64,000 nucleotides of DNA from Azorinus chamasolen (taxonomy: Eukaryota; Mollusca; Bivalvia; Cardiida; Solecurtidae). The position numbers were made by a program, and so were the translations under genes. Positions 1 through 10,716 of the stretch are shown piece after piece; position 1 is the first letter of the stretch; every line of letters starts with the position of its first letter. The notes under the pieces were generated by a model. That model was not told the origin of the DNA. It saw only the letters and a list, made by a program, of their open reading frames with translations, and searched no databases. Where the stretch lies: NCBI GenBank assembly GCA_963576725.1, contig OY755237.1, positions 54,163,805 through 54,227,804 of the forward strand, read 5' to 3'.

Positions 1-32
1 CCAGTAAAGACACATAAGTATGTTATTTTCAG

Positions 33-222
33 AGTAATGAGGTGCCTAACTCCTATGGAATGGAGAAGGAAGGACTAAGTAGATCTTTAGCCTTCATGCT
101 GAATGAGAACAATCTACCCGTCTCGCACCTGGTGACCGACAGACACAGTGCCATTAAGAAATATATGCGGGACCACCATCCAAATATTCAGCACTGGTTT
201 GATGTCTGGCATGTTGCAAAAG
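33..222 (+). CDS. Transposase-like gene, internal exon (partial gene)
   Basis: The exon follows a TTATTTTCAG acceptor (AG at 31-32), is open in frame from 33, and ends before a GTTTGT donor at 223. It joins in frame (phase 1, Gly codon split) to the exon at 2149. The peptide carries the blocks VTDRH, a basic KKYMRDHHP stretch, and HWFDVWHVAKG. This TDRH...P-x-I-x-H-x-x-D-x-WH-x-x-K pattern is what I recall from DDE-like transposases and transposase-derived host genes common in fish and marine invertebrates. The Asp of TDRH is a plausible catalytic acidic residue (inference). Upstream exons would lie left of the window, so the N-terminus and any DNA-binding domain are not visible. Superfamily not determined. 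Confidence 0.65.
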
Positions 223-287
223 GTTTGTAAAAAATTAAATGGATATTCATTATGTTGACCAGGCATCATAAAATGGCGCCAATATGC

Positions 288-703
288 CTTTTTATGCCCC
301 CATTGACGATAGTCGGGGGCATATTGTTTTTGCCCTGTCTGTCTGTTTGTCTGTTTGTTTGTCAGCAACTTTAACATTGGTCATAACTTTTGAGCCAGTA
401 TAGATAGAGACTTGATATTTGGCATACATATGTATCTCATAAAGCCGCACACATTGAGGGGTACCGTGTCAAGGTCAAGGTCATCCTTCAAGGTCAGAGG
501 TCAAATATATGGGTCAAATCGCCAACTTTAACATTGGCCATAACTTTTGGACCAGTAGAGATAGAGACTTGATATTTGGCATGCTTGTTTATCTCGTGAG
601 GCTGCACATTTTGAGGGGTGACATGTCAAGGTCAAGGTTATCCTTCAAGGTCAGAGGTCAAATATATGAGGGGGCATAGTGTTTCACAAACACATCTTGT
701 TCC
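288..703 (+). mobile_element. Long hairpin-ended repeat (HINE/pearl-like), GCCCCC subtype
   Basis: It begins TTTTTATGCCCCC with a hairpin (GCCCCCattgacgatagtcGGGGGC), then a TCTG/TTTG tract, then two imperfect copies of a core with 'caactttaacattggycataacttttg' and 'caaggtcaaggt', and ends GGGGGCATAGTG...ACACATCTTGTT. The same start and end recur at 16207 and 18110. It lies in the intron between the two transposase-like exons. Assignment to helentron-derived elements rests on architecture only (hairpins at both ends, simple-repeat tract, tandem core). Confidence 0.6.
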
Positions 704-948
704 TAATGGTATTTTAAATGTACCTTTTGGATATTTATATAATATAAATATGGATTTGTAACCTTTTTTTGTACAATAATTACTAACTTGTGCAAGACTT
801 GCGGGTCACATGATGAGACTAATTTGGCCTAATTTCTTGATAGATTTAAACTTTTACTCACTGAAAATGACATGAATATTGATGAGTTTAATTGTTGTAA
901 TTGCACATGGACTGTCTGAAACTGTAATTATATCAATATTATATCATA

Positions 949-1030
949 TAGCATAGGCAAACAGCAGATCCTGATCAGACGGCTCTGATCTTGGCCTTTT
1001 GTTTGTAATAGTGTAAAATGGGTTAAAAAG
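949..1030 (+). repeat. Partial copy of the GCAAACAG palindrome family
   Basis: GCAAACAGCAGATCCTGATCAGACGG is followed by a truncated right arm with TGATCTTGG. No TTAA ends are recognisable. Confidence 0.45.
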
Positions 1031-1153
1031 GTATAAGCAATAAAATTCAATACCTACAAAACCATGATTTCTTAGCTCTGAACATATAAAGCCTTCACAA
1101 GGTTGATTCCAATGACATACAGGTAGACTGCAGTAATGTCGGTCAATGGGGCA

Positions 1154-1279
1154 CAGGGTTTTCCCTGATCCCCTTTTCTATTGAAATGTCCCTTAATTTT
1201 TTCAAATGACCCTCAAAATTAAGAGAGGGGGTAGGACCCTCAAATTGGTCTTTTTGAAGGGGTCAAGGGAAAAACCCTG
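1154..1279. mobile_element. Short palindromic element with CAGGGTTTT ends (hAT-like MITE)
   Basis: Left end CAGGGTTTTCCCTGATCCCC and right end GGGGTCAAGGGAAAAACCCTG are inverted repeats of about 20 bp with two or three differences. GGGGCA lies directly outside both ends and may be a target duplication. The interior is itself partly self-complementary (CCTTAATTTT / AAAATTAAGAG). hAT assignment rests on the CAGGG terminus. Confidence 0.55.
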
Positions 1280-1674
1280 GGGGCATGTTTTTGAGATATA
1301 ACAATGCATGTATATAGAATCTTAAACTTTTCTCTTGTTCCACAAACTTTTTATATGCAGTAACAGTTTTATTCTTTTCAAGCATCACAAACGTAATTGC
1401 ATAGTTAAGTATCTTCGTAGTTGCAAGATTTCTTGACCATTCATATGCATTGACTTTTTTTACAATGAACATGGGTAAAGGAATTTTTTTGTCATTTTAG
1501 AAACTTTAATTGCATGAAATTCCATAAATACATAGAGCAGATGAAGATCAGACATCCTAAAGTACTGGAGCTATCAGATCTGTATCAGTTGTCTTTGCAA
1601 AATTTATGAAAAGACATTTCTATGAGGGAAAATGGGTTTGCCATGGTTTAAAAATTTCATCTAGAAAAATAAAA

Positions 1675-2081
1675 TATGGGATGCCAGTCACGACATTGTA
1701 CTTGCCACTTGCTTGTTGCCACTTATGAAAAGGAAAGTTTTACATACACACCGCTCAGAAACGGTCTCCCTAAAAAGCGACGTTTAGCGTCGAGAAGCGG
1801 CCGGAAGCAAAATACCAATTTAAAGCACAGTGTACTGCTTAATTTACCAACTACATGCATATTTCTATTAAACTTGTTTTTAATTCGTGTTGATTTAGGT
1901 ACATAAACCAAAATATTAAGTATTCATTGGCAAGTAGCAACTAGCAAGTGGCAAGTAGCATATAGCAAGTTGCAAATAGAAATAGCAAGCAGCAAGTGGC
2001 AAGTAGCAAATTTAAAGAAGCAACTGGCAAGTGACTATTAATAGCAACTAGCGAGTAGCATGTCGTGACCGGCATTCCATA
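1675..2081. mobile_element. TA-flanked MITE with a GCAAGTGGC tandem interior
   Basis: Inverted termini TATGGGATGCCAGTCACGAC (left) and the complement of GTCGTGACCGGCATTCCATA (right) match over about 23 bp. If TA is the target duplication, the element starts TGGGATGCC. From 1928 to 2060 the interior is a degenerate tandem of GCAAGTGGCAAGTAGCAA-type units. It sits in the transposase intron, 67 bp upstream of the second exon. Confidence 0.6.
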
Positions 2082-2148
2082 AGGATGGGACATAAATGAT
2101 TGGTGCAGGCATGTATTTGTAAGATCTATTTTTTAATGTTTTTAATAG

Positions 2149-2435
2149 GAGTGCACAAAAAGTTGCTGACTGCTGGGAAGAAGAAAGGGTGTGAGAAAGT
2201 GGCAGCCTGGGCTAGGTCGGTCAGCAATCATCTGTACTGGTGTGCCGCTAGCAGTGAGGGAGATGTAAGGCTGCTCAAAGACAAGTGGGTTTCCATTCTA
2301 AATCATGTCGCCAATATTCACGAAGGACATGGGGCAATGTTTCCAAGATGTGCTCATGCTGAGATACAAGAGCAACGGGACTGGATGGTCTCCAGGACAT
2401 GGATGTTTAGGCAATTGACCACAAAGCCCTCATGA
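2149..2435 (+). CDS. Transposase-like gene, second exon (3' end broken)
   Basis: The acceptor TTTTTAATAG ends at 2148 and the frame continues from the exon ending at 222. The peptide reads VHKKLL...KKKGC...W, then SVSNHLYWCAASS, DKWVSILNHVANIH and FPRCAHAEI. The conserved W, NH-x-YW, KW-x-S-x-x-x-H and C-x-H positions continue the DDE-like transposase pattern of the first exon. The family normally runs several hundred residues further (recalled). Here recognisable similarity ends near 2390 (after RDWM) and a stop follows at 2433-2435. The last part overlaps, on the opposite strand, the end of the P2X7-domain exon. Either a weak donor (GTCTCC at 2388) is used or the gene is truncated at a breakpoint. 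Confidence 0.6.
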
Positions 2436-2543
2436 TGGGTTATACACTGAAGACCTTCAGCCTTGTTGTCCACTATGTTCGTTGTCTGGCAGCATCTACA
2501 TTCTACTTCTGTTGGCATGTCAAGGCAGTTGCCACAGCTGCAC
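2354..2543 (-). CDS. P2X7-type intracellular (ballast) domain protein, exon 2
   Basis: On the minus strand a TTATATTTCAG acceptor precedes the exon, which starts with the last base of a split Trp codon; the first two bases (TG) come from exon 1 at 5382. The peptide reads W-CSCGNCLDMPTEVECRCC, then CITHHEGFVVNCLNIHVLETI. The C-x-C-x-x-C...EC-x-CC...CI signature is that of the cytoplasmic zinc-binding domain at the C-terminus of P2X7 receptors, which occurs without channel segments in many invertebrate proteins. The family continues with an AYRQF-like block and a C-terminal IR-x-x-FP block; neither is seen. An in-frame stop lies at the left end, just past the point where family similarity fades, so the gene looks cut off. 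Confidence 0.65.
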
Positions 2544-2587
2544 CTGAAATATAACACAAAATAATTTCAAGTATGATCTCATCAAAG

Positions 2588-3818
2588 CAGGGTTGGTCGG
2601 TAAATACCGGGGGTGGTAAATACCGGTATTTACCAGAAAAGGTGGAATATATATTACTTCTTTGAAGTTTATTGTTTTTATAAAGGCTGTTTTAAATTAC
2701 TGGATAGTGGAATATTGATAAGTTTATTTATTGATTTCTAACCACCATTTTACTGAGGGTTTAAACTGTTTCATGCCTGCCAAGGGTACTCATCAGACGG
2801 CTTGTATATCTTTATCTAGGAGTTTCATCTGGTTTACATAAAAGTCCTGTATAGCTCTAAATTTAAATAATGGCATGATTCTGCTGGTATAATGTCAAAA
2901 TCATCAGTACAACAGACCAACTCCTTTGTCTGATACTGCAGTTTGATTGGTTTAATCTCAATCATTGCCCCCTCCAAATTGTCTATATTGTGTTTGACAC
3001 TTCATGGCTCATTGTGTGTATGATTATCTCTAAACGAAAGGTGTATGTATGTTTTTACAACAATTACCATAGTGGCCAGTAGAGGTGTCAAAACTTGTTT
3101 TGAGAGCTGATCTGACAGTAATTTGCAGTGGGTTAGGTGGCCAGTATTGTTTCTGTTATCTGTTACTCCGTTTTCTACAACTGACTGTAAGGCTTTTGAT
3201 TTTCATGAAACTTGGTTCATTTGAAGCTTAACCCTTTCCCTCATATAAACGTGTTTTCATGCACTTGCAAACAGAGTAGACCCAGATCAGATGGCTCCTA
3301 GAGGATCAGGATCTGCTCTGTTTGCTATTGGAATTTGAAAGATCTGATTCTTTAGTTTCTAAAATGGCTACAATGTTACACCTTCCATATTTCATTATAA
3401 CTATTTTGACCATCAATATTCAGTAGGTATTGAAATTTGGACTAAATATAGAACAGGGAAAGGGTTAAACTAGAAAACTGACTCAGTCACAGAGAGAGAG
3501 AGAGCCCTGTAATCAAGGGCAGATAACTCTAGACATAGTGATCAGATTCAACCCAAAAACTATAGGCATCTTCCTCTGATGATACTAAGCATATATGCCC
3601 TAATTTGAAACCAATATGTGAAGTACTGTTTGAGTAATAAACTTGTAAAACTTGTACATATGATCAGAGAACTAATAAGGCACATTAGGATTGTTTAAAT
3701 ATGTGCTAAGCCCCTGGACAATTAAAAAAACCAGTAAATGCCAGTAAACGCCAGTAAATCCTGGTATTTACCGCCGGCACGGTAAATACTCATAAATGCC
3801 GGCATTTTGCCAACCCTG
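2588..3818. mobile_element. Non-autonomous hAT-like transposon, 1231 bp, 8-bp target duplication
   Basis: Left terminus CAGGGTTGGTCGGTAAATAC and right terminus GCATTTTGCCAACCCTG are inverted. Subterminal GGTAAATACCGG / CCAGTAAATGCC palindromes sit inside each end. The flanks CATCAAAG (2580-2587) and CATCAAAT (3819-3826) form an 8-bp duplication with one mismatch, as expected of hAT elements. No transposase ORF is present. It lies in the intron of the minus-strand P2X7-domain gene and itself contains the TTAA element at 3228-3468. Confidence 0.75.
3228..3468 (-). mobile_element. TTAA-flanked piggyBac-like MITE, family 1
   Basis: TTAACCCTTTCCCTC at the left and AACAGGGAAAGGGTTAA at the right delimit the copy. 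The palindrome TTGCAAACAGAGTAGACCCA...CTGCTCTGTTTGC lies near the left end, so the copy is reversed relative to those at 16132 or 19189. It is nested inside the hAT-like element. TTAA targets with CCC termini are the hallmark of piggyBac-class elements (known); no transposase is present here. Confidence 0.7.
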
Positions 3819-4209
3819 CATCAAATCAAAGAGCGGGTGTTTAACATACCGGCCAGCCATGACCAGCCATCACCATATCAAAGTAATCATATATGTCTGA
3901 AGAGTACTGACATTCTTCATCAAGTTGAAGATTATCATATGTCTTGATCATATGAGATCAAATATCAATATAAGGACTTATACATTGTAACATCAATATT
4001 AAATAACATTTGTATTAAAAAAATAATAACATTATTTCTGACACCACATAATTATTATAAAAGTTTCCTGTTCACATCTCAGATAAAAGCTTAAGTAGCT
4101 AGTTTTCATGAATAATTCTTGCATTTTATTTCGGACAATTGTCTGAAAACTTTCCGCTTTAACCAGATGAATACACTTCAATCTCCTTATTGTTATTTAT
4201 ATGTATATT

Positions 4210-4665
4210 GTAACGGACCAGGTACAAATACTGGGTGTAAAACAGAAAGGGGTTCGGATAGCTGAGGCCGAAGAGCATTTTCCCTGTAAGTGAGGGGTTC
4301 CGGGTTCGATCCCTGGTCTGGCTGCATTTTTTTCACCAGTCCCGTTACATTTGGTGCCCAACTTTAAAATCAGACCCTGTGCATGCCCATTTCTTGTACA
4401 GATTTGGCGAGAATCTCAAGGAAAGTGGGGAAGTAGTGTAACAGGCCAGGTACAGGTACTGGGTGAAAAATAGATACGATAACGTAGCTCTATTCCTAAA
4501 TATGTAAACTGGACGTTAGTCATAATCAGTCTTACAGCTACGATATCGCATCTAGGTGAAAAAGTATGTGGTTGAACCGTTCGGATAGCTCAGTCGGTAG
4601 AGCACTCACCCTGTAAGTGAGGGGTCCCTGGTTTGATCCCTGGTCTTAACTTGCCTGTTCCACTT
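4210..4665 (+). repeat. Two tRNA-derived SINE units
   Basis: Two copies of TAACRGRCCAGGTACARRTACTGGGTG start at 4211 and 4440. Each is followed by a tRNA-like segment (4252-4325 and 4579-4650) with a GGATAGCTCAG-type A box, a CCCTGTAAGTGAGGG anticodon-like arm and a GGTTCGATCCC / GGTTTGATCCC B box. The first ends TTTTTTTCACCAGTCCCGTTAC. A sequence of about 120 bp separates head and tRNA part in the second. The tRNA-like part does not fold as a clean cloverleaf, so these are taken as SINEs rather than working tRNA genes. Confidence 0.6.
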
Positions 4666-5381
4666 GTCTGATAATTATGCAAGATATTTAAATGGACACT
4701 TTTCATAAAAGCAAAGTGATATATGTGATAAGCAAAGTTATAAAGTTATATATTTATAAGCCACGCTGAACATTCAGAAGAGAAACTGCTGATCAGACAT
4801 GTAATTGTAAGCTATAAGGTTCTCTGGCGTAAAACATATCAGCTGTGAAAGTCCACTTTCTCTTTTACTATTCCCCAATGAACTTAATGTGGCCACTGGC
4901 CAGTAGACTGTAAATATCTAGTTTCGAAAACATGTATTCCACGTTTGTCCATCAAGACAGTTGTAACGGACATATGGAAAAAAAAGAAAGGGTGATCTGG
5001 CCTCATATCTCTTCACTCCACGAATATTCATATCCATTTCATAAAAGCCTTCGGATCTGGGTCTATTAAATAGTATCTGTTTTCATAGGCGTAGTAAGAC
5101 GTATTTATGGATTAAAGAGTTAAAGGTTTATGGTTTGTAGAAAATTAGTGGTGTTTTAACCAAAGGTTGCTTTTAGATATGTTTACATTAGGCCTACTGG
5201 CAAATATATAATTTATTCGTGTCAATCTAAAACCGGTTGCTCCACAACATAGTCTAGATATATTTACGCATTTTAGAATGCATACAGCGGAAGATATCTG
5301 CAGGATGGTCAACCAGACTGAATAAGATCTTCATATCGCATATCTATAACTGATTATAATTATAAATTTCAACAAAATTAC

Positions 5382-5584
5382 CATTCTGAAACCGGTCGCG
5401 TTGATTTCTCCTCGGAGACAGACTGATACTGATCAGTATCAGAGTCCTCCGACACATTATCCTGGTCATCAGGGAAGCCATTTGATGAAAATGTCGTTGG
5501 CTCGAACGAGTACGGCGACACTATATTGTCGGTAGAATCTCTGTCGAAGATATCCTCCAAATCACTGTCATATTCAACCTCCAT
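5382..5584 (-). CDS. P2X7-type intracellular domain protein, exon 1 (start)
   Basis: ATG is read from 5584 on the minus strand; 67 codons plus two bases end at a GTAATT donor (5381-5376). The peptide is acidic (MEVEYDSDLEDIFDRDSTD) with a VSPYSFEP motif, a Ser/Asp/Glu-rich stretch, and ends RPVSE plus a split Trp codon completed by exon 2, giving SEW-CSCGNC. The acidic N-terminus, PY-x-FEP and WC-x-CG-x-C arrangement matches my memory of invertebrate P2X7-domain-only proteins. Phase and motif both support joining to exon 2 across a 2.8-kb intron holding a hAT-like element and SINEs. Function unknown; the domain binds zinc and lipid or nucleotide in mammalian P2X7. Confidence 0.65.
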
Positions 5585-5989
5585 GACTGCGTTCTCAAAG
5601 TGTTATAGCTCAATTGTAAAACTAGATTCAAACGGTAAGAATTTTTTAAAGCTTAGTGTTTAACTAACTGTATACTATCAGAATTTGACGAAAACCCAAT
5701 CTGTTTACTTGACCTTTAAGGATAATTACTCCAATTATAGAGAGTTAGTAGTTATAATGGAGATATAATGGAATTATTTTATTGTATGTTTTACACAATG
5801 TTAATTATAACAAAATTATGCTGAACGTATATAATTCTTGACAATTTTTTGTTTGTAGTGTGTGTTTAAGCTTTTCCACACGCATTAATCTGTGTTAACA
5901 TACAAGCATGCTGCCTTACCAGTTCTTTACTTGTACCATTTAAATATGCCCAGCAAGCCTAAATGTATCAAGAAGGAATTCAGAATTCC

Positions 5990-6740
5990 AGATGAGTTTT
6001 ATTCATGTTGATATCTTGTTCTGGATAATCCATATTATTGAATATCCAATTTTTGAAAATCACCATAACCAAATGGTTGGCTATAATTGGTCGAAATTTA
6101 GATATTGTTTGGCGAAGTTATATATCATTCGATTTTTGCTGAAAATTGGTATCATGGGATATTTTAGTACTCAAAATTAATTGGAATGTGTTTCGAAAGT
6201 ACATGTATTGGTTGATTTTGCTAAAAATTGGTATGACGGTATATTTTGGCACTCAGGACTAATTTGTAGGTGTTTTTTTTTAAAGAATTGGTTGCCATGG
6301 TAACTGAATGGTGGCTCTGATTTGTCGAAAAATTAGATCTTTTTAAACAAATTCAGATATTGTTCGATATTTCCGAAAATTGGTATGTCGGGATATTTTG
6401 ACACTCCGAATTGATTGGTATGTCTTTCGAAAAAATGTGTTGCTATGGTAACTGAATGGTTGGATCTGACTGGTCAAAATTTTAGATATTCAAATTTGCT
6501 GAAAATTGGCATTTAGGGGTATTTGGGTACCCCAAACTCAGTCAAATTGTTTTGAAATACTTGGTTGCCATGTTAATGGAGTGGTGTCCTCTGAATGGGT
6601 CACAATTTACATATTAGATTTTTCGGAAAAACGGTCAGTAGGGGTATATATGCAGTTGTTTCAAAAGTGTTGATTGCTATGGTAACCAAGTGATCACTAA
6701 TGACCTGTTATTTGTTGAAATTTAGATATTTTGCTCATCA
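5990..6740 (+). repeat. Degenerate tandem array with RFX-type boxes
   Basis: About five imperfect units of 107-148 bp share 'gctgaaaattggyat', 'ggatattttggcactc', 'tttcgaaa...ggttgctatggtaactgaatgg' and 'gatttgtcaaaatttagatatt'. GTTGCCATGGTAAC at 6291-6304 fits the RFX X-box; variants occur at 6439, 6564 and 6672. Confidence 0.6.
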
Positions 6741-7570
6741 ATACCAGTTGTAAGTTTCGTTTAGGGGACATTCTGCAACATATTCTGTTACAATTAGATC
6801 TTGTTAACTGTATGATATTTAGATTCACATGGCATATATAATTTATCCAAACTTGGCTGTAGTGTGTATATGGATAAGTGATTGATGCAAGCCAAATACT
6901 GTTACAATCCACCAGTTAGTAGCAGAAATATGACCCTTAGTTGCTTTCAGATAGCAATTTATATAGGAAAGGTGACTGTTAGAAGTCATATATTGGAACA
7001 ACTTGCTCAGATTTCATTTAAATTTGACAGGGGCATTTACATGGATAGGTGCACGAGGCACATTATATGACACCAACGTCGGCCAAATAATAATAGAGTA
7101 ACGGCCCTTTACTACATGCAAATATCAATATCAGCTAACTTCAGGCACACAGTGGCAAATTGAGCTATTGGAACTGCACAATGCACTACTAGTCATCAAT
7201 TTATTTATTTAAACAATATCTAAAACACTGACAGGATTTTCAGAAAAGGTCACGGCAATTATGTTCAGTTGACTTGTCAGTTTTAACAAACAGTTCCATT
7301 AAACACCATTTTAGTCCTGGAAATAATGCTTTAGAGGTCATCTTACTATGTATCAATGGTACCAGTCCGTCCCTACCAAGCTTTTTCGTATTGTATATTC
7401 ACAATCGACATATATATGGTCCGAAACCTTCAGTACTGTCAGTACTTTGATTATTTATAGATTTGTTTTTTTTCCCCAAAATATTCCATTCTCTACAAAA
7501 GGGTTTTGCTTAAATTGACGAGTCAATTTCTCGTGAAGCTCGTGCAGTTGGTAAGACCCGAAGTCCGATT

Positions 7571-7817
7571 ATTGTCCTGTTTTATTGACCTGTCAAATGT
7601 GAATATTCCTACGTCACTGAAAGGATTCTATTTAGCTTGGGTAAACCTGTGTTTCAAACGTCTTTCACGAGATCCACAATAAATGTACAAGTACTCGAAT
7701 AAGCCACTTAGGAAATATTTTACTAGCGGAAACGATCGATATCAACCGAAGCTATTTATGGTGTGTTCAGCAAGCGTATAATTATTTAAATTTGACAGGT
7801 TAATAAAACAGGACAAT
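7571..7817. mobile_element. MITE with ATTGTCCTGTTTTATT inverted ends
   Basis: ATTGTCCTGTTTTATTGACC at the left and the complement of TTAATAAAACAGGACAAT at the right match over about 27 bp (continuing TGTCAAATTT). No coding capacity and no clear target duplication. Confidence 0.6.
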
Positions 7818-7942
7818 ACCTATACATTGTAGTGATTAAATGAAATAGTGCAATGCTGAGCTCACCTAATACAATAGTGGTATTATCCCAATCTACGGGT
7901 CATCTATAAATAAAAACGACATGTCACTCCTTCTTGCTAATA

Positions 7943-8134
7943 CAGTGGAACCCCTCTAATGCGACCACTAAATGAATAAACATTGGTGTCTTTATAAGCA
8001 GGTGGTTGCTTAATGCAGGGCAAAAGTATTACAGAAAGCTCCTCTAGGAGCTTTCTGTATTACTTTTGTCCTGCATTAAGATAGCACCCAACATTATTCC
8101 TATTTTAGGTGGTCGTATTAGCGGAGTTTTACTG
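7943..8134 (+). mobile_element. TA-flanked Tc1/mariner-like MITE (CAGTAGAACC family)
   Basis: Left CAGTGGAACCCCTCTAAT and right GGAGTTTTACTG, each with TA directly outside. The interior holds the family palindrome: TTGCTTAATGCAGGGCAAAAG, then ACAGAAAGCTCCTCTAGGAGCTTTCTGT, then CTTTTGTCCTGCATTAAG. TA duplication and size fit mariner-type MITEs. Confidence 0.7.
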
Positions 8135-8589
8135 TATATATTAATACTGCACGATTACTACGAGCTTCTTGTGACAATCATTGTCCACTTACCCACAGGT
8201 GCCCTTCGCATGCTATTTCTCAACAACTCCTCCATCACAAATACATTATTTTTAAATCACATGTCATAAGTATCTAAAACATACTAAAATACATTTTTTC
8301 TTACCAAAAAAATAAATAAATTCGCGAACACCCCTGCTCTATATAATAAGTAAAAGGTATTCAACTCCGCCCGAAATCTGCTCAAAAATCGATGGGTTCA
8401 TTCACTGCGATCGTCATTGAAAACTTATTTGACCACCGATTTCCATAAACTGTATCTCATTATCAAAGAAATCATCACTCTTGATGAGCACTGAACAGTC
8501 ATCTATTTTTCTCAGAATATTAACACGCTTTTACAACGAGTCGCCAAAGTGACAACCAACCTCTCTAGGACACAGGTTGACTCTGAGGT

Positions 8590-10655
8590 TCGAAATAGAA
8601 ATAGGCTATAATTAACTCTATCGAATTAGACGAAGCTAAGTCTCATTTTTTCAATTAATAATTGTGCAATCGTGTATTTACTTAATAAAGTCTATTCCGC
8701 CACTATTATATAGAGAAATGGAAGGAAAACACACAATGGAACTTTTAAAGTAATATCTGGGTAGATATTGGCCGTTTTTTAAGCAATATGGTTACTTTAA
8801 AGTAAGATCGATTGCATTCCACCAAATAAAACACGATTTGTCAATAGATAACCATAAAATCGTGTATTTACTTAAAAAAATCCATTTCGCCAGTGGAGAA
8901 ATGGAAAGAAAACACGCAATGGAAATTTTAAAGTCATTCATTTGGAAACATCCCTCCTGCTTTACCGGGACCCGCAATAACCTCATTTTGAATAGAAGCT
9001 ATTGGCGCAATTAATGTTCTTTATTTGATATTATATTAACTAACACTGCTGCATCAACATTAATTCATTTGAACGGACAATGAAACACTGTTAATTAAAC
9101 GTTGTTTGTTTTATGACGGACAGTCCAGACAGTTTAACTGCTCCCTGTAAGAACTCGGACAGGACAGACCCTCATCAATCGGTTCCTACACGAGCCGTCT
9201 CATCTGGGTATACTATGTTAGTGTAATAAATAACGACGTTACCATTAATTAAAGTCATTTTCAGAAATTACAAGTATATTTCACAAATTCGGAAGCAAAC
9301 AGAGCAGACTGTGATCAGTCCGCTCCTACATGAACCGTTTGATCTGGGTCTACTATGTTAATCCTAAGAAATAACGATGTCACCATTAATTATATTTCAT
9401 TCACCACGTAAATTGCTGGTCATTGCAAAATGTAAAATGTAATTTAAAAACTCGGGAAAACAGAGCAGACCATGATCAGTCGGCTTCACAGGAACCGTAT
9501 GATCTGGATCTAATATGTTAATCCTTAGAACTAACGACGTCACCATATATTAGATTGTACTCATCGCGTAAAGTTTTGGTCATTGTAGAAAATGTCAAGT
9601 CTAATTTAAAAACTCGGAAAAACAGAGCAGACCCTGATCAGTCGGCTTCTACAGGAGCCGTATGATCTGGATCTAATATGTTAATAATAAAATATAGCTA
9701 TGTCAGTATTAATTAGATTTCATTCATCCCGGAAAGGTTTGGTCATTGCAGGAAATGTCAAGTATAATTAATAAAACAGAGCAGATCCTGGTGAGTCGGA
9801 TTGGATTTTCGCACCCGTGATAGTCCATAACGAATTTAGTTGATGTTTAATCCAATCAGCGGCCGGGTATAGTGTTTTTATTTCCATTGCGTGTTTTCTT
9901 TCTATTTCTCCAGTGGCGCAATGGACTTTTCTTCAGCAAATACTCGAGTGTACAGTTGTAAATGGACTGATTCAGTATAATTCATCTGAAAATAATCATA
10001 GAGGTTGAAAAATGAAAATAAACAACATATAAACGGATTTTTAAATTTCATATCCACTATATATAAATCTCCATTTCGCCAATAGCGAATTGGATTTTTT
10101 CTCCATTAAATACACAATTTTATGCTTAAAAATGGACCGATCGTCTTTTATTTGGTCTAATTCAATCGAAATTACCTTATTGTACCTATATTGCTTGAAA
10201 AAAAACTGTTGAAATCAACCCAGAAATGACTTTAAATTTCCATTGCGTGTTTTCTTTCCATCTCTGTAGTGGCGCAATGGACTTTTTAAAGTAAATACAC
10301 GATTGCACAGTTATTAATGGACAAAAGAGGCTTAGCTTGGTCTAATTCGATAGAAATCGTGTAAAAGTAGTAATAAAGCCAAAAAATTTGAACAAAAAAC
10401 AACATATAAATGCATATTTCATCTCCCTTTCTACTATAAATCTCACTGGCGAAATGGAAATTTTTCAGTAATTACGCGATTTTATGGTTATCTAGTGACA
10501 ATTCTTGTTTTAGTTGGTCTTATTCAATAGAAATTACCTTATTGTACCTATATTGCTTGAAAACAAATGTTAAAATCAACCCAGAAATGACTAAAATTTC
10601 CATTGCGTGTTTTGTGTTCCATTTCTTCCATTGCGTGTTTTAGACCTACCGCTAC
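8590..10655. mobile_element. Large inverted-repeat (foldback) region around a satellite
   Basis: Sequence around 8630-8960 (GTGTATTTACTTAAWAAARTCCATTTCGCC, ATGGAAAGAAAACACGCAATGG) recurs in reverse complement in 9870-10640, where about two units are present (CCATTGCGTGTTTTCTTTCC at 9885 and 10242, again near 10595). The arms share flanking sequence such as the ATCGAATTAGACCAAGCTAAG block. Between the arms is the 160-bp tandem at 9110-9800. No terminal duplication or ORF was found. Confidence 0.5.
9110..9800 (+). repeat. Tandem satellite, about 160-bp unit, 4-5 copies
   Basis: The anchor AACAGAGCAGAC occurs at 9298, 9459, 9621 and 9775 (spacing 161, 162, 154), with a divergent copy near 9158. 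Each unit carries a half-decayed family-1 palindrome (GATCAGTCGGCTYC...GAACCGTATGATCTGGATCTA) plus ATTAATTAGATTTCATTCA and GGTCATTGCARRAAATGTCAAGT. Confidence 0.7.
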
Positions 10656-10696
10656 CGAGTTCAATTTGGTTCATTATTGTAAATAAGTTATGTAAT

Positions 10697-10716
10697 AATA
10701 ATAATAATAATAATAA
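10697..10716 (+). repeat. (AAT)n microsatellite
   Basis: Six to seven units of AAT/ATA. Confidence 0.8.

Noticed and set aside
4252..4650. Functional tRNA genes
   Set aside because: A and B boxes are present, but the arms do not pair as a full cloverleaf and each sits in a repeated unit with a shared tail, as in SINEs.
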